Shown here: positions 9,755 to 18,389 of the stretch, in pieces
Numbering within the stretch: the stretch's first letter is position 1
Layout: each line of letters begins with the position of its first letter
Source of the DNA: CAWFXC01 sp963819735
GTDB taxonomy: Bacteria > Actinomycetota > Acidimicrobiia > IMCC26256 > DASPTH01
NCBI GenBank assembly: GCA_963819735.1
Contig: CAWFXC010000001.1
Span: 1,426,001 to 1,490,000 of the forward strand
Direction: 5' to 3'
Length of the DNA: 64,000 nucleotides
Notes under the pieces: model-generated
Databases searched by the model: none
What the model was told of the DNA's origin: nothing
What the model saw: only the letters and a program-made list of their open reading frames with translations
Program-made: the position numbers and the translations under genes

Positions 9755-11671
9755 TCAGATGTCGAGGAAACGAACGTCTTTTGCGTTCTCCTGGATGAAG
9801 CTCTTGCGCGTCTCGACGTCGTCGCCCATGAGCCTGGAGAACACATCGTCGGCGATGGCCGCATCTTCGACCGACACCTGGAGCAGCGAACGCGTGGACC
9901 GATCCATCGTGGTCGCACCGAGCTCCTGCCAGTCCATCTCGCCGAGACCCTTGAACCGGCTGACTTCGATCTTGCGATTCTCGTGCTCGGCCTCGAACGC
10001 CCGCAGCGCGACCTCGTCCTTGAGGTAGTGACGCTCCTTGGCGATGTCGGCTCGGAACAGCGGCGGCTGCGCGATGTACACGTAGCCACCACGCACGATC
10101 TCGGGGAACTGCCGGTAGAAGAACGTGAGGAGCAGCGTGCGGATGTGCGAGCCGTCGACGTCGGCGTCGGTCATCAGCACGATCTTGTGGTAGCGGAGCT
10201 TGGTGATGTCGAACTCCTCACCGATGCTCGTGCCGACCGCGGTGATGAGCGCCTGGATCTCTTCGTTCTTGAGCATGCGGTCGAGCCGGGCGCGCTCGAT
10301 GTTGAGGATCTTTCCCCGGATCGGGAGGATGGCCTGGAACTCCGGGTTGCGCGCCCGCTTGGCCGGGCCGCCGGCGCTGTCACCCTCCACGATGAACAAC
10401 TCGGAGAGGCTCGGATCCTTCGACGAGCAGTCGGCCAACTTGCCCGGCATCGTCGACGACTCGAGCAGCGACTTGCGCCGGGTGAGGTCGCGGGCCTGAC
10501 GGGCCGCGACGCGGGCGCGGGCGGCCTGGGTGGCCTTCGCCACCGCCTGCCGGGCCTCCGTCGGGTGCTCCTCGAGCCAGTCGGCGAGCTTCTCGTTGGT
10601 GGCCTTCTCGACCAACGAACGCATCTCGGTGTTCCCGAGCTTGGCCTTCGTCTGCCCCTCGAATTGCGGGTTGCGCAGCTTCACCGACACGATCGCGGTG
10701 AGCCCCTCCCTGATGTCTTCGCCGAGGAGGTTGTCGTCTTTGTCCTTGAGGAGGTTCTTGCCCTTGGCGTAGCGGTTCACCACGTTGGTGAGGGCCTTCT
10801 TGAAGCCCTCTTCGTGCATGCCGCCCTCGGTGGTGGCGATGTTGTTGGCAAACGAGTGGATGCCTTCGTAGAAGCCCGTGTTCCACTGCATCGCGACGTC
10901 GACCTCGTGGTCTTCACCGGTGTCGGTGAACGCGACGACCCGCTTGAACAGCGGCTCCTTCGACGCGTTGAGGTGCTTGACGAAGTCGCTGATACCGCCG
11001 TTGAACTTGAACTCCACCGCAAGCGCAGGATCGGCCCGTTCGTCGCGGAACGTGATCTCGAGTCCCTTGTTGAGGAACGCCATCTCGCGCAGCCGCTCGA
11101 GGAGCGTCTGGGCGCGGAACTCGGTCTCGTCGAAGATGGTCGCGTCGGGCCAGAAGGTGATCGCGGTGCTGTGCTTCTTCGACGCGGCGACCCGCGTGAG
11201 CTTGTCCTGGGGCTTGCCGCCCTTCGCGTAGTGCTGCACCCACTTGCCGCCGTCGCGGTGGATCTCGACGTCGAGCCGGCTCGAGAGCGCGTTCACTACC
11301 GACGCGCCCACACCGTGCAGGCCGCCGGAGATCTTGTAGCCCTCACCGCCGAACTTCCCGCCTGCATGAAGCACGGTCAGGATCACTTCGGCTGCCGACT
11401 TGCCCTTGTACTCGGGGTGGTTGTCGACCGGCATCCCGCGACCGTCGTCGACGACGCGACACCCACCGTCGGCCAACAGCGTGACGTCGATGCGTGTGCA
11501 GTAGCCCGCCATCGCTTCGTCGACGGAGTTGTCGACGATCTCGTAGACGAGGTGGTGCAATCCGGTCGGACCGGTCGATCCGATGTACATCCCGGGCCGT
11601 TGACGGACCGGTTCGAGACCTTTGAGAACGGTGATGTCCTTGGCGCCGTACGCCACGCGCGCGCACCTCAT
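9755..11671 (-). CDS. gyrB: DNA gyrase subunit B
   Basis: A 638-residue protein with the GHKL ATPase domain (EIVDNSVDEA for Mg/ATP, QRPGMYIGS lid region, GLHGVGASVVNALS), the transducer domain, and the Toprim domain with EGDSAGG and DADVDGSHIRTLLL, whose acidic residues bind Mg. It ends with the usual SFIQENAKDVRFLDI. Two starts are possible: ATG 11671, or GTG 11656 (VAYGAKDI), which matches homologous N-termini better and has GAGG nine bases upstream. The promoter should lie in the 145-base gap upstream (11672-11816). Gyrase subunits are encoded in tandem next to recF, as is usual near actinobacterial origins. Confidence 0.97.
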   Translation of the reverse strand: MRCARVAYGAKDITVLKGLEPVRQRPGMYIGSTGPTGLHHLVYEIVDNSVDEAMAGYCTRIDVTLLADGGCRVVDDGRGMPVDNHPEYKGKSAAEVILTVLHAGGKFGGEGYKISGGLHGVGASVVNALSSRLDVEIHRDGGKWVQHYAKGGKPQDKLTRVAASKKHSTAITFWPDATIFDETEFRAQTLLERLREMAFLNKGLEITFRDERADPALAVEFKFNGGISDFVKHLNASKEPLFKRVVAFTDTGEDHEVDVAMQWNTGFYEGIHSFANNIATTEGGMHEEGFKKALTNVVNRYAKGKNLLKDKDDNLLGEDIREGLTAIVSVKLRNPQFEGQTKAKLGNTEMRSLVEKATNEKLADWLEEHPTEARQAVAKATQAARARVAARQARDLTRRKSLLESSTMPGKLADCSSKDPSLSELFIVEGDSAGGPAKRARNPEFQAILPIRGKILNIERARLDRMLKNEEIQALITAVGTSIGEEFDITKLRYHKIVLMTDADVDGSHIRTLLLTFFYRQFPEIVRGGYVYIAQPPLFRADIAKERHYLKDEVALRAFEAEHENRKIEVSRFKGLGEMDWQELGATTMDRSTRSLLQVSVEDAAIADDVFSRLMGDDVETRKSFIQENAKDVRFLDI

Positions 11672-11816
11672 TCACAGTCGAGCAGGTGGTCGGGGAAGCT
11701 CGGTGTCGACCGGAGCGAAATTTCGGTAAAACCCCAGGTCAGAGCACTCAAAGCAAGTGGTTTCAGTGTACCAGACCAACCCCCGGAAACAGTGAAGTTC
11801 CCGAGGATTCCGCGCG

Positions 11817-12161
11817 CTATCGGCCCGTTCGTTCGCCGCCCACGCGCACGCTCACCGCGGTGACCACTCCCGCCCCGAGCAGTCCGGTCGCGCGCTCGAT
11901 GATCGTGGTTTCCAGATAGCGGAGTTGGCTCGCCCAGATCGGTCCGTCGACGGTGATCGTGACCGTGCCGTCGCGCACCGAATCGAGCCGCGCGTGGCCG
12001 GCGACATCGGCGCCGACGACGTCGGCCCAGTGATCGGTGAGGTCGGAAAGCGGGTTCCCCGCGGGGAGCCCGAGCTCGGCGCTGACGTCGGCCAGCGCGT
12101 CGGCCAGCGACACCGGGTCGGCACCTGCGTACCGACGACCACCGCGCGATCGTTCGCTCAC
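11817..12161 (-). CDS. dciA: DciA-like DUF721 protein
   Basis: A 114-residue protein from GTG 12161, which overlaps the recF stop (GTGA). It has the DUF721 core: SLADALADVSAELGL, then a DLTDHWADVVGADVAGHA segment, and the strand-rich end with VDGPIWASQLRYLETTI. The family (Rv0004 in M. tuberculosis, DciA) interacts with the replicative helicase DnaB and helps load it at the origin in bacteria lacking DnaC. A Gly/Arg-rich N-terminus (SERSRGGRR) precedes the domain. Its place between recF and gyrB matches mycobacteria. Confidence 0.85.
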   Translation of the reverse strand: MSERSRGGRRYAGADPVSLADALADVSAELGLPAGNPLSDLTDHWADVVGADVAGHARLDSVRDGTVTITVDGPIWASQLRYLETTIIERATGLLGAGVVTAVSVRVGGERTGR

Positions 12162-13280
12162 GCGGCTTGCTCGATCCGTCCGGCGTCGACGCGCAGGAGC
12201 CGGTCCGCCGACACGCCACGCGGAACTGCGCCGGCAGTGGTGACGAGGGTCTGTCCACTCGCGAGGTGCGCGACCAACGCAACCGAACGTTGTTCGTCGA
12301 GTTCGCTGAACACGTCGTCGAGGAGCAACACGGGTGCGGTACCGGTGAGCTCCGCACACAATCGGTGCCCCCCGAGACGCAACGCCAACGCGAGCGTGCG
12401 CTGTTCACCCTGCGACGCGTGGGTGCCGACTGTCGAACCCGCCGACGCGAAGACCCCACTCGTCGCGGTGAGGGCCCACGAGGGTGACGCCGCGTTCGGT
12501 CTCGGCCCGCCGCCGCGCGCCCAGCGCGTCGAGCAGCACCGATTCGAACGCGAGGTCGGGATCTACGCCGTCACCCTCGGCCCCCGGCAACCATTCCGCT
12601 TCGTAGCTCGCGGTGACCGGCGTGGCGATGCCGGCGAGCTCCGCGTACGCGTGCGCAATCGCGGGCAACAGCCGTTCGAGTAGTCGGATCCGACCCCGGG
12701 TCAACTCGGCGCCCGCACTCGCGAGTTGGGCGTCGAACACGTCGAGCGTGACGACCGCGTCCTCCCCGCGTACCCCACCTCTCAGCAATGCGTTTCGTTG
12801 GCGTAACACGCGGTCGTAGTCGGCGCGTGCGGCTTCGTAGCGGGGCGAGATGGCCACCAGGAGATCATCGAGGTAGTCGCGCCGCCCGGCCGGACCGCCC
12901 TTCACCAGTTGCAGGTCGTCGGGCGCGAACACGGTGACCCGCATCAGGTCGAGCAGATCACGCGTTCGTTGCACCGCCTGGCGGTTGAGCTGCACCCGGT
13001 TACGGCCGCTGGCGCGGATCTCGGCCTCGAGCAGTTGCACGCGCGGGCCGTCGACCACTTCGGCACGCAGGATCGCGGTCGCGGCGTCGTTTCTCACCAA
13101 CGCCGCATCGGGGACGCCCCGGAACGACTTCCCCGTCGCCGCCCAGGCCACGGCTTCGAGCAGGCTCGTCTTGCCCTGCGCGTTGGCGCCGCAGATCACG
13201 GTGACTCCGGGCGGGAACCGCAGCTCCGCCTGTTCGTAACACCGGAAGTCGGTGAGCCAGAGCTCGGCCAGGTAGGTCAC
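12158..13280 (-). pseudogene. recF: RecF recombination mediator, reading frame interrupted
   Basis: Sequence for a full RecF is present but not in one frame. The 5' part (13280 GTG to a stop at 12405) encodes the Walker A motif GANAQGKTS, the coiled-coil region and GPHRDEWGL. The 3' part, shifted +1, continues with THASQGEQRTLALALRL (signature/QGEQ motif), LLLDDVFSELD (Walker B, D-loop) and ends at 12158. The shift lies between about 12421 and 12460, where one extra base, or two missing, would explain it; a run of four C (plus strand) is nearby. RecF is an SMC-like ATPase that loads RecA at gaps. It starts 25 bases after dnaN and overlaps dciA. Either a true mutation or a sequence error; all motifs are otherwise intact. 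Confidence 0.85.
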
Positions 13281-13305
13281 CGTCGATCCCGCGACGGTGT
13301 GGGCC

Positions 13306-14409
13306 TCACGCGATCCGGACCGGCATGAGCAGGTAGAGGAAGTCGGGTGAACCCGTCGCGCGGATCACCGCGGGCTTGAGGGGATCGATCGATTCGATGG
13401 CGACTTCCTCGGACGCCGCGGCGTCGATGCCGTCGAGCAGGAACTGCGAGTTGAACGCGACCGTGAGGTCGGTCCCCTCGTACTTCGCCTCGACCGCCTC
13501 GTGCGCCTCGCCGACGTCCTGCGCGATGGCCGACAGCTCGAGCCCTTCGCTCGACATTCCGAGCCGGATCGGCGCCGTGTCCTTGCTCTGGCCCACGAGC
13601 CGGACGCGGTTCACCGCCGACTGCAGCGCGTCGCGCGAGACGGTGAGCCGGTTCGGGTAGCCGCTCGGGATCAACTGTTGGTAGTTCGGGAAATCACCCT
13701 CGATCAGCCGGGTGGTGACCTCGGTGGACTCGACCCGGAACATGACCTCGCGCTCACCAAGCACGACTTCGATCTCACCCGTTGCGCCGGAGAGCAGGCG
13801 CTGCACTTCACCCAGCCCCTTGGCCGCCACCAGCACCCGCTGGCCCTCCTCGAGCATGCTCACGCCCTGCAGGTCACGCAGCGCCAGACGGTACGAGTCG
13901 GTGGCCACCAGGCGCAGCCCGCCGGACGAAGCCGTGAGCAGAACCCCTGTGAGGATCGGACGCGCGTCGTCGCGCGACGCGCCGGGAACCACCTGCCGTA
14001 GCGCTTCCGCGAACGCCGCGGCATCGACCCGCACTCCGCCTTCGGCCGGCTCCGACAACCGGGGAAACTCGCCCGCGGCGAGCGTGCGCAACGTCGTGGC
14101 GAACCGGCCGGCCTCGATGCGCGCGTCGTCGTCGACGAACTCCACGCTCACGGTGCCGTCCTCGAGCTTGTGCACGATCTCCGAGAACAACCGCGCGGGG
14201 ACGACCGCGCTGCCCTCCCCGTCGGTCGAGGCAGGGATCTGCACCCGGATCGTGAGCTCGAGGTCGGTGCCGACCAGCTCCAACGATCCGTCGCTCAACG
14301 TCACCCGGAGCCCCGACAACACCGGCATCGCACCCGTGCGCGACGCAACGGCGCGCTGGGCGGTTGCGACGGCGTCGGCGAGGGTGTCGCGCTCGCAACG
14401 AAACTTCAC
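13306..14409 (-). CDS. dnaN: DNA polymerase III sliding clamp (beta subunit)
   Basis: A 367-residue protein of three clamp domains, starting MKFRCERDTLADAV. Recognisable features are the strand LVGTDLELTIRV in domain I, PILTGVLL and LVATDSYRLAL in domain II, and LIEGDFPNYQQLIP with the C-terminal YLLMPVRIA, the residues that form the peptide-binding groove and clamp end. It encircles DNA and tethers polymerase III and other partners. It follows dnaA across the origin spacer and precedes recF by 25 bases. The NucS protein encoded at 51978-52637 ends in a probable clamp-binding peptide. Confidence 0.97.
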   Translation of the reverse strand: MKFRCERDTLADAVATAQRAVASRTGAMPVLSGLRVTLSDGSLELVGTDLELTIRVQIPASTDGEGSAVVPARLFSEIVHKLEDGTVSVEFVDDDARIEAGRFATTLRTLAAGEFPRLSEPAEGGVRVDAAAFAEALRQVVPGASRDDARPILTGVLLTASSGGLRLVATDSYRLALRDLQGVSMLEEGQRVLVAAKGLGEVQRLLSGATGEIEVVLGEREVMFRVESTEVTTRLIEGDFPNYQQLIPSGYPNRLTVSRDALQSAVNRVRLVGQSKDTAPIRLGMSSEGLELSAIAQDVGEAHEAVEAKYEGTDLTVAFNSQFLLDGIDAAASEEVAIESIDPLKPAVIRATGSPDFLYLLMPVRIA

Positions 14410-14623
14410 TCGTGCCTCCCTACGAAGACTAAGAGATCTTCGTACTGTTGTTGTAGGGCCTGTGGATTGGGGATGAACCCCCGTTTTGGCTGGTGGCGAT
14501 GCCGATTCTCATCCCCCGGTTGTCCACCGTTGTCCACACCCGAGTGGCGTGGTCAAGCGGCGCGATGGAGTTGTCCCCAGAGTTACCCGGGTTTGTCCCC
14601 AGGGCTCCACAGCATTATCCACT
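14410..14623. other. oriC candidate: dnaA-dnaN spacer with DnaA boxes
   Basis: The 205-base spacer and the first bases of the dnaA 3' end hold DnaA-box-like 9-mers: TTGTCCACC (14520-14528), TTGTCCACA (14530-14538), TTGTCCCCA (14571-14579 and 14593-14601), TTATCCACT (14615-14623, overlapping the dnaA stop) and an inverted TGTGGATTG (14461-14469). Actinobacterial origins lie between dnaA and dnaN and use TTGTCCACA-type boxes, so this is the best origin candidate. An inverted repeat TACGAAGA/TCTTCGTA (14421-14428, 14437-14444) sits just before dnaN and may be part of its control region. Confidence 0.75.
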
Positions 14624-16057
14624 GCTGCCGAGACGGATGCGTGCGATCAGGTCGTTCACCTGGTCGAAGATCACGTGTCGTTCGGTCATCTGTTGCTTGA
14701 TCTTGTCGACGGCATACATGACGGTCGTGTGGTCGCGGCCGCCGAACGCCTCCGCGATGCGCGGGTAGCTGAGGTCGGTGAGCTCCCGCATCACGTACAT
14801 GCCGGTCTGGCGGGCCGTGACGAGTGGCCGGCGGCGGCTCTTCCCGCAGATGTCGTCGACGGTCCAGCCGAACATCTTGGCCGTCTCGTCGAGAATGAGA
14901 TCAGGGGTGATCACGCGTGGGGTGGTGGGCGGCAGCAGGTCGGCGAGGACCTTCTGCGCGATCTCTTCCGAGAGCTCGGCCCGATTGAGGCTGGAGTAGG
15001 CGGCGACCCGGATCAGCGCGCCCTCGAGCTCGCGGATGTTGTCGCTGATGTTGGTGGCGATGAAGGCCAGGACCTCGGGCGGGATGCCACCCAGGTGCTC
15101 CGACTCCGCCTTCTTGCGCAGGATGGCCAGGCGGGTCTCGAACTCGGGCGGCTGCACGTCGGTGATGAGGCCCCACTCGAACCGGGTGCGGAGGCGGTCC
15201 TCGAGGCTTGCGATCGACTTCGGCGCCCGGTCGGACGAGATGACGATCTGGCCCCCCTCGCCGTGGAGCTGATTGAACGTGTGGAAGAACTCTTCCTGGA
15301 GCTCCTGCGTGCGTTCCAGGAACTGGATGTCGTCGATGAGGAGGACGTCGAGATCGCGGTAGCGGCGCTTGAACCCGGGCATGGCCTTGGCGCGGATGGC
15401 GTCGACGAACTCGTTCATGAACGCTTCCGTCGAGACGTAGCGCACCCGCTTGTTCCGGAAGACGGTGCGGACGTGGTGCCCGATGGCGTGCAGGAGGTGG
15501 GTCTTGCCCAGTCCCGCCGGGCCGTAGATGAACAGCGGGTTGTAGGACCGGCCCGGGCTCTCCGCCACCGAGAGGGCGGCGGCGTGGGCGAAGCGGTTGG
15601 AGGACCCGATGACGAACTGGTCGAAGGTGTAGCGGCTGTTCAAGGTGCCGGAGGCCCAGGTGCCCGAATCGGGCTCCGCGTCTTCGTCGGGGCGGGCGCC
15701 GCGGAGGTCGGCGTCGTGGTCGACGGCCACCGAGACGGGCGGCGGCGCCAACGCGATCGATTCGTGCTCGCGGGGCGCGGTCTCGACGAGCAGATCGACC
15801 CGGACGGTCACGCCGGTCGAGTCGCGGATTGCATCGGTGAGCATGCCGGAGTAGCTGGACTGGATGCGTTCGGCGGCCAACGAGCTCGGCACGCTGAGGA
15901 GCAGGATCTCACCGTCGTAGGTGAGCGGGCGCACGCCGTGGAACCAGGCGGCCCAGGTGGCCGGCGCGAGCTGATTCCGCAGCGCGGTTGACCCCTGGTT
16001 CCAGATGTCGTCGGCCGTCACTGCGCCCCATTCTTGGTTGTCCACAGGCGCGTCCAC
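14615..16057 (-). CDS. dnaA: Chromosomal replication initiator DnaA
   Basis: A 480-residue protein. Domain I is seen in IWNQGSTALRNQLAPATW; an acidic linker spans about residues 95-140; the AAA+ domain has Walker A GPAGLGKT near 179-187, Walker B LLIDDIQFLE, and a sensor/arginine-finger region DRLRTRFEWGL. The C-terminal DNA-binding domain has GRDHTTVMYAVDKI. It binds DnaA boxes and melts the origin. The start is uncertain: GTG 16057 begins in a DnaA-box-like region, while GTG 16021 (VTADDIWNQ) has GGGG a few bases upstream and fits relatives better. Boxes TTGTCCACA at 16038-16046 and a related GCGTCCACA at 16050-16058 suggest autoregulation. Confidence 0.97.
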   Translation of the reverse strand: MDAPVDNQEWGAVTADDIWNQGSTALRNQLAPATWAAWFHGVRPLTYDGEILLLSVPSSLAAERIQSSYSGMLTDAIRDSTGVTVRVDLLVETAPREHESIALAPPPVSVAVDHDADLRGARPDEDAEPDSGTWASGTLNSRYTFDQFVIGSSNRFAHAAALSVAESPGRSYNPLFIYGPAGLGKTHLLHAIGHHVRTVFRNKRVRYVSTEAFMNEFVDAIRAKAMPGFKRRYRDLDVLLIDDIQFLERTQELQEEFFHTFNQLHGEGGQIVISSDRAPKSIASLEDRLRTRFEWGLITDVQPPEFETRLAILRKKAESEHLGGIPPEVLAFIATNISDNIRELEGALIRVAAYSSLNRAELSEEIAQKVLADLLPPTTPRVITPDLILDETAKMFGWTVDDICGKSRRRPLVTARQTGMYVMRELTDLSYPRIAEAFGGRDHTTVMYAVDKIKQQMTERHVIFDQVNDLIARIRLGSSG

Positions 16058-16068
16058 AGGTGTGGAGA
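16038..16068. promoter_or_regulatory. DnaA boxes at the dnaA 5' end
   Basis: TTGTCCACA (16038-16046) is a perfect actinobacterial DnaA box, followed by the near-match GCGTCCACA (16050-16058) and an inverted GTGTGGAG half (16061-16068). They overlap or immediately precede the dnaA start, a place suited to autorepression by DnaA. Confidence 0.55.
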
Positions 16069-16227
16069 TCGTCGGGGACGATTCCTCGGGTCATCGGCCT
16101 GTGTCGAGTCGACGCTCACCGGGGAAGTCCGAGCGGTAGGCCGTGGCCGTTCGGAGCGCGCAACGTAGCACCCGCCCTCCTTGCGCGACAAGGGGTGTGA
16201 CGGGTTTTCCCCAGACGTGGCTCCGCA

Positions 16228-16256
16228 TTGCGTGGAGCGCTTCGGAGCCGTACACT
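16228..16256 (+). promoter_or_regulatory. Candidate promoter for rpmH operon
   Basis: TTGCGT (16228-16233) and TACACT (16251-16256) are spaced by 17 bases, close to the sigma-70-type consensus, and lie about 70 bases upstream of the rpmH start. The stretch 16069-16227 between this and the dnaA start contains no gene and should carry the dnaA promoter on the other strand. Confidence 0.45.
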
Positions 16257-16325
16257 GGTCCGTTTCCGCCTCCCGCGCGGTCCCCCACCTCGGTCCGCTC
16301 GCGGCCATCTTGAGGAGGCTCTTCG

Positions 16326-16460
16326 TTGAAGCGTACGTATCAGCCGAACAATCGCAAACGCGCCAAGACGCACGGGTTTCGTCTCCGCATGCGCACGCGG
16401 GGAGGTCGCGCGGTGCTCCGCTCGCGCCGATCCCGCGGGCGGAAGCGGCTCTCGGCCTGA
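16326..16460 (+). CDS. rpmH: 50S ribosomal protein L34
   Basis: A 44-residue protein from a TTG start with GAGGAGG seven bases upstream (16312-16318). The sequence begins KRTYQPNNRKRAKTHGF and ends RSRGRKRLSA, the L34 signature, rich in Arg and Lys for rRNA binding. It is the first gene of the rpmH-rnpA-yidD-yidC-jag-rsmG cluster that runs away from dnaA. Length is normal for the family. Its stop overlaps the beginning of the conserved rnpA sequence. Confidence 0.95.
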   Translation: MKRTYQPNNRKRAKTHGFRLRMRTRGGRAVLRSRRSRGRKRLSA

Positions 16461-16795
16461 TCTGGCGCGTTCGCGACCGTGCGACGTTCGAGGCCCTCGC
16501 GAGGGCCCGCCGGCGACGAGCCGGCCCGGTTTCAGTGCGTTTTCTGTCTGACGGCTCCGAGGATCCGCCGCGGGTGGCCTACGTCGTGGGTCGACGCGCC
16601 GGGACGGCGGTCGTGCGCAACCGCATCCGTCGGCGACTCCGCGCCGCGGTCGCGGCTCATGCGCCGCAGCTCGAGCGCGGCGGGGTGTACCTCGTCGGGG
16701 CCGATCGTGGCGCCATGACGATGCCGTTCACACAGTTGGTGGATCAGGTCGGGTCGCTGGTTCGGGGCGTCACCGCCGAGGACGGTCGGTCGTGA
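16457..16795 (+). CDS. rnpA: Ribonuclease P protein component
   Basis: About 112 residues of RnpA, the protein cofactor of the tRNA 5'-maturation ribozyme. Conserved parts are LIWRVRDRATFEAL at the N-terminus, then VRFLS, the RNR motif in VVRNRIRRRLRAAV, and YLVGADRGA. The start is odd: no ATG, GTG or TTG occurs in frame between 16310 and the conserved N-terminus. Either a CTG at 16457, overlapping the rpmH stop (CTGA), is used, or translation begins at TTG 16310 or further upstream and the gene fully embeds rpmH, as known from Thermus. It overlaps yidD by four bases (GTGA). Confidence 0.9.
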   Translation: MIWRVRDRATFEALARARRRRAGPVSVRFLSDGSEDPPRVAYVVGRRAGTAVVRNRIRRRLRAAVAAHAPQLERGGVYLVGADRGAMTMPFTQLVDQVGSLVRGVTAEDGRS

Positions 16796-17142
16796 CCGTC
16801 ACCGACGCCTGCCCGAGCGATGAAGCGCAGAGAGTGGTGACTCCACCGCAAAGCGTTGTTGGGCGTCCCGGTGTCGTCGCTCGGATCCTCGTGCTGCCGA
16901 TCCGGGCCTGGCGGCTGCTGAGCGTGCACCTGCCGCCGAGGTGCCGTTTCTACCCGAGTTGTTCTCAGTACGCCCTCGACGCGATCACCCTGCACGGCGC
17001 GGGGAAGGGAACCTGGCTGGCGATCCGCCGGGTCGGCCGCTGTCATCCGTGGCACGACGGCGGCGTCGACCCGGTCCCGGAACCTCGACCAAACGTACGT
17101 TCGCTCGATGCCGCGACTCTCCCCGCGGCGGAGGAAAGCTGA
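16792..17142 (+). CDS. yidD: Membrane protein insertion efficiency factor YidD
   Basis: A 116-residue protein from GTG 16792, overlapping the rnpA stop. The family core is RFYPSCSQYALDAI followed by GWL-like GTWLAIRRVGRCHPWHDGG, with the three conserved cysteines. An amphipathic segment (LVLPIRAWRLLSVHL) precedes it. YidD assists YidC-mediated insertion at the inner membrane. The N-terminal 30 residues and C-terminal 20 residues are extensions beyond the minimal family. The stop lies four bases before the yidC start. Confidence 0.92.
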   Translation: MTVTDACPSDEAQRVVTPPQSVVGRPGVVARILVLPIRAWRLLSVHLPPRCRFYPSCSQYALDAITLHGAGKGTWLAIRRVGRCHPWHDGGVDPVPEPRPNVRSLDAATLPAAEES

Positions 17143-17146
17143 CCCG

Positions 17147-18313
17147 ATGATCCTCGCCGCCGGCTCGCCGTTCGATCCCGTCTACAACTTCTTCGGCGCG
17201 ATCCTGGCGTTCTTCTACGGCCTGATCCCGAACCTCGGGATCTCGATCATCCTGCTCACCATCGCGGTGATGTTGGCGCTGTTCCCGCTCACGGCCAAGC
17301 AGGCCAAGGCGATGATGGCGATGCAGCGGGCGCAGCCGGAGATCAAGAAGCTCCAGGCGAAGTACAAGAACGACCGCGCCAAGCTCAACGAAGAGATGAT
17401 GAAGTTCTACCAGGAGAACAAGATCAACCCGCTTGCGGGTTGTCTGCCTCTCCTGGTGCAGATGCCGATCTTCCTCGCGCTGTTCCGGGTGATGCGCGAG
17501 CCCTACAAGCACATCCCGAAGGGCTCGAGTCTCTACGCCGCCTTCTGTACCGGCGGGCCGACGAACAGCCTGCACGTCAAGGAGTGCAACCTCCCGAAGA
17601 TAGGGCTGCCGAACCCGCAGTACTTCTTGGGCATGGATCTGTCGCAGCACGCGACGGGCGTGACCGGCGGTGTACTCGACGCCCTCCCCTACTTCATCCT
17701 CGTCGGCCTCGTGATCCTCACCGGTTTCGCCCAGGCCCGCCAGAGCCGCCGGAACGCGCCGAACATGAACGCGCAGATGGCGATGATCACCAACATCCTG
17801 CCCATCGGGTTCGGGCTCTTCTCACTGCAGTTCCCGGCCGGTCTGGTGCTCTACTTCCTGGTGAGCAACCTCTGGCGACTCGGCCAGCAAGAGTTGATCA
17901 TGCGCAAGATCACCAAACCGGGCCAAGCTGCGATAGCGGCGTCCGCAGCCGGTGACGGCGCGATCGATGTCGAGAGCACGGCGGCCGGGAAGGATACGAA
18001 GGAGTTGCCCGCGGAGCCGCGCGCGCCCGGGGGACTCCGGAAGCTCTTCCAACTTCCTCCGGCGGCCAACGGGGGCAACGGCGGAAGCGCCGACGCCAAG
18101 GGGTCGAACGGCGCCGCCAAGCCGAAGGCAGGGCAACCTGCCGGCCCGGCCAAGCCGACCAGCGGCAAGAGCGGATCCGGTGGGTCAGGCGCATCCGGTG
18201 GGAAGTCGGGTGGCTCCGGCGGCTCGACCAAGGGATCGACCGGAAGCACGCAGCCTGCGGCTTCCGGCGCAACGCCACGGCGACGCAACAACAAGAAGCG
18301 CAAGAAGCGCTGA
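17147..18313 (+). CDS. yidC: Membrane protein insertase YidC
   Basis: A 388-residue Oxa1/YidC-family insertase from ATG 17147, with GGAGGAAA about ten bases upstream; the frame is open 13 codons further up but overlaps yidD. The core has five predicted helices: one starting FFGAILAFFYGLIPNLG, the helix with LLTIAVMLALFPL, the cytoplasmic hairpin QPEIKKLQAKYKND, the conserved NPLAGCLPLLVQMPIFLAL, and late helices with ILPIGFGLFSLQFPAGLVLY. From about residue 255 the C-terminus is a long Gly/Ser/Pro-rich tail ending in a basic RRRNNKKRKKR, suited to ribosome contact. An insert with CTGGPTNSLHVKECNLPKIG carries a probable disulfide pair outside the membrane. Confidence 0.95.
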   Translation: MILAAGSPFDPVYNFFGAILAFFYGLIPNLGISIILLTIAVMLALFPLTAKQAKAMMAMQRAQPEIKKLQAKYKNDRAKLNEEMMKFYQENKINPLAGCLPLLVQMPIFLALFRVMREPYKHIPKGSSLYAAFCTGGPTNSLHVKECNLPKIGLPNPQYFLGMDLSQHATGVTGGVLDALPYFILVGLVILTGFAQARQSRRNAPNMNAQMAMITNILPIGFGLFSLQFPAGLVLYFLVSNLWRLGQQELIMRKITKPGQAAIAASAAGDGAIDVESTAAGKDTKELPAEPRAPGGLRKLFQLPPAANGGNGGSADAKGSNGAAKPKAGQPAGPAKPTSGKSGSGGSGASGGKSGGSGGSTKGSTGSTQPAASGATPRRRNNKKRKKR

Positions 18314-18389
18314 CGACCTGCGCGCCGCACGACTACGAGCTCACGGCGGCGAGTCCGGTGCCGCCGATCCGACGAAAGCGACGAACGCA

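Noticed and set aside
9983..11863. Plus-strand frame of 626 codons opposite gyrB
   Set aside because: Shadow of gyrB; no ribosome-binding site or homology.
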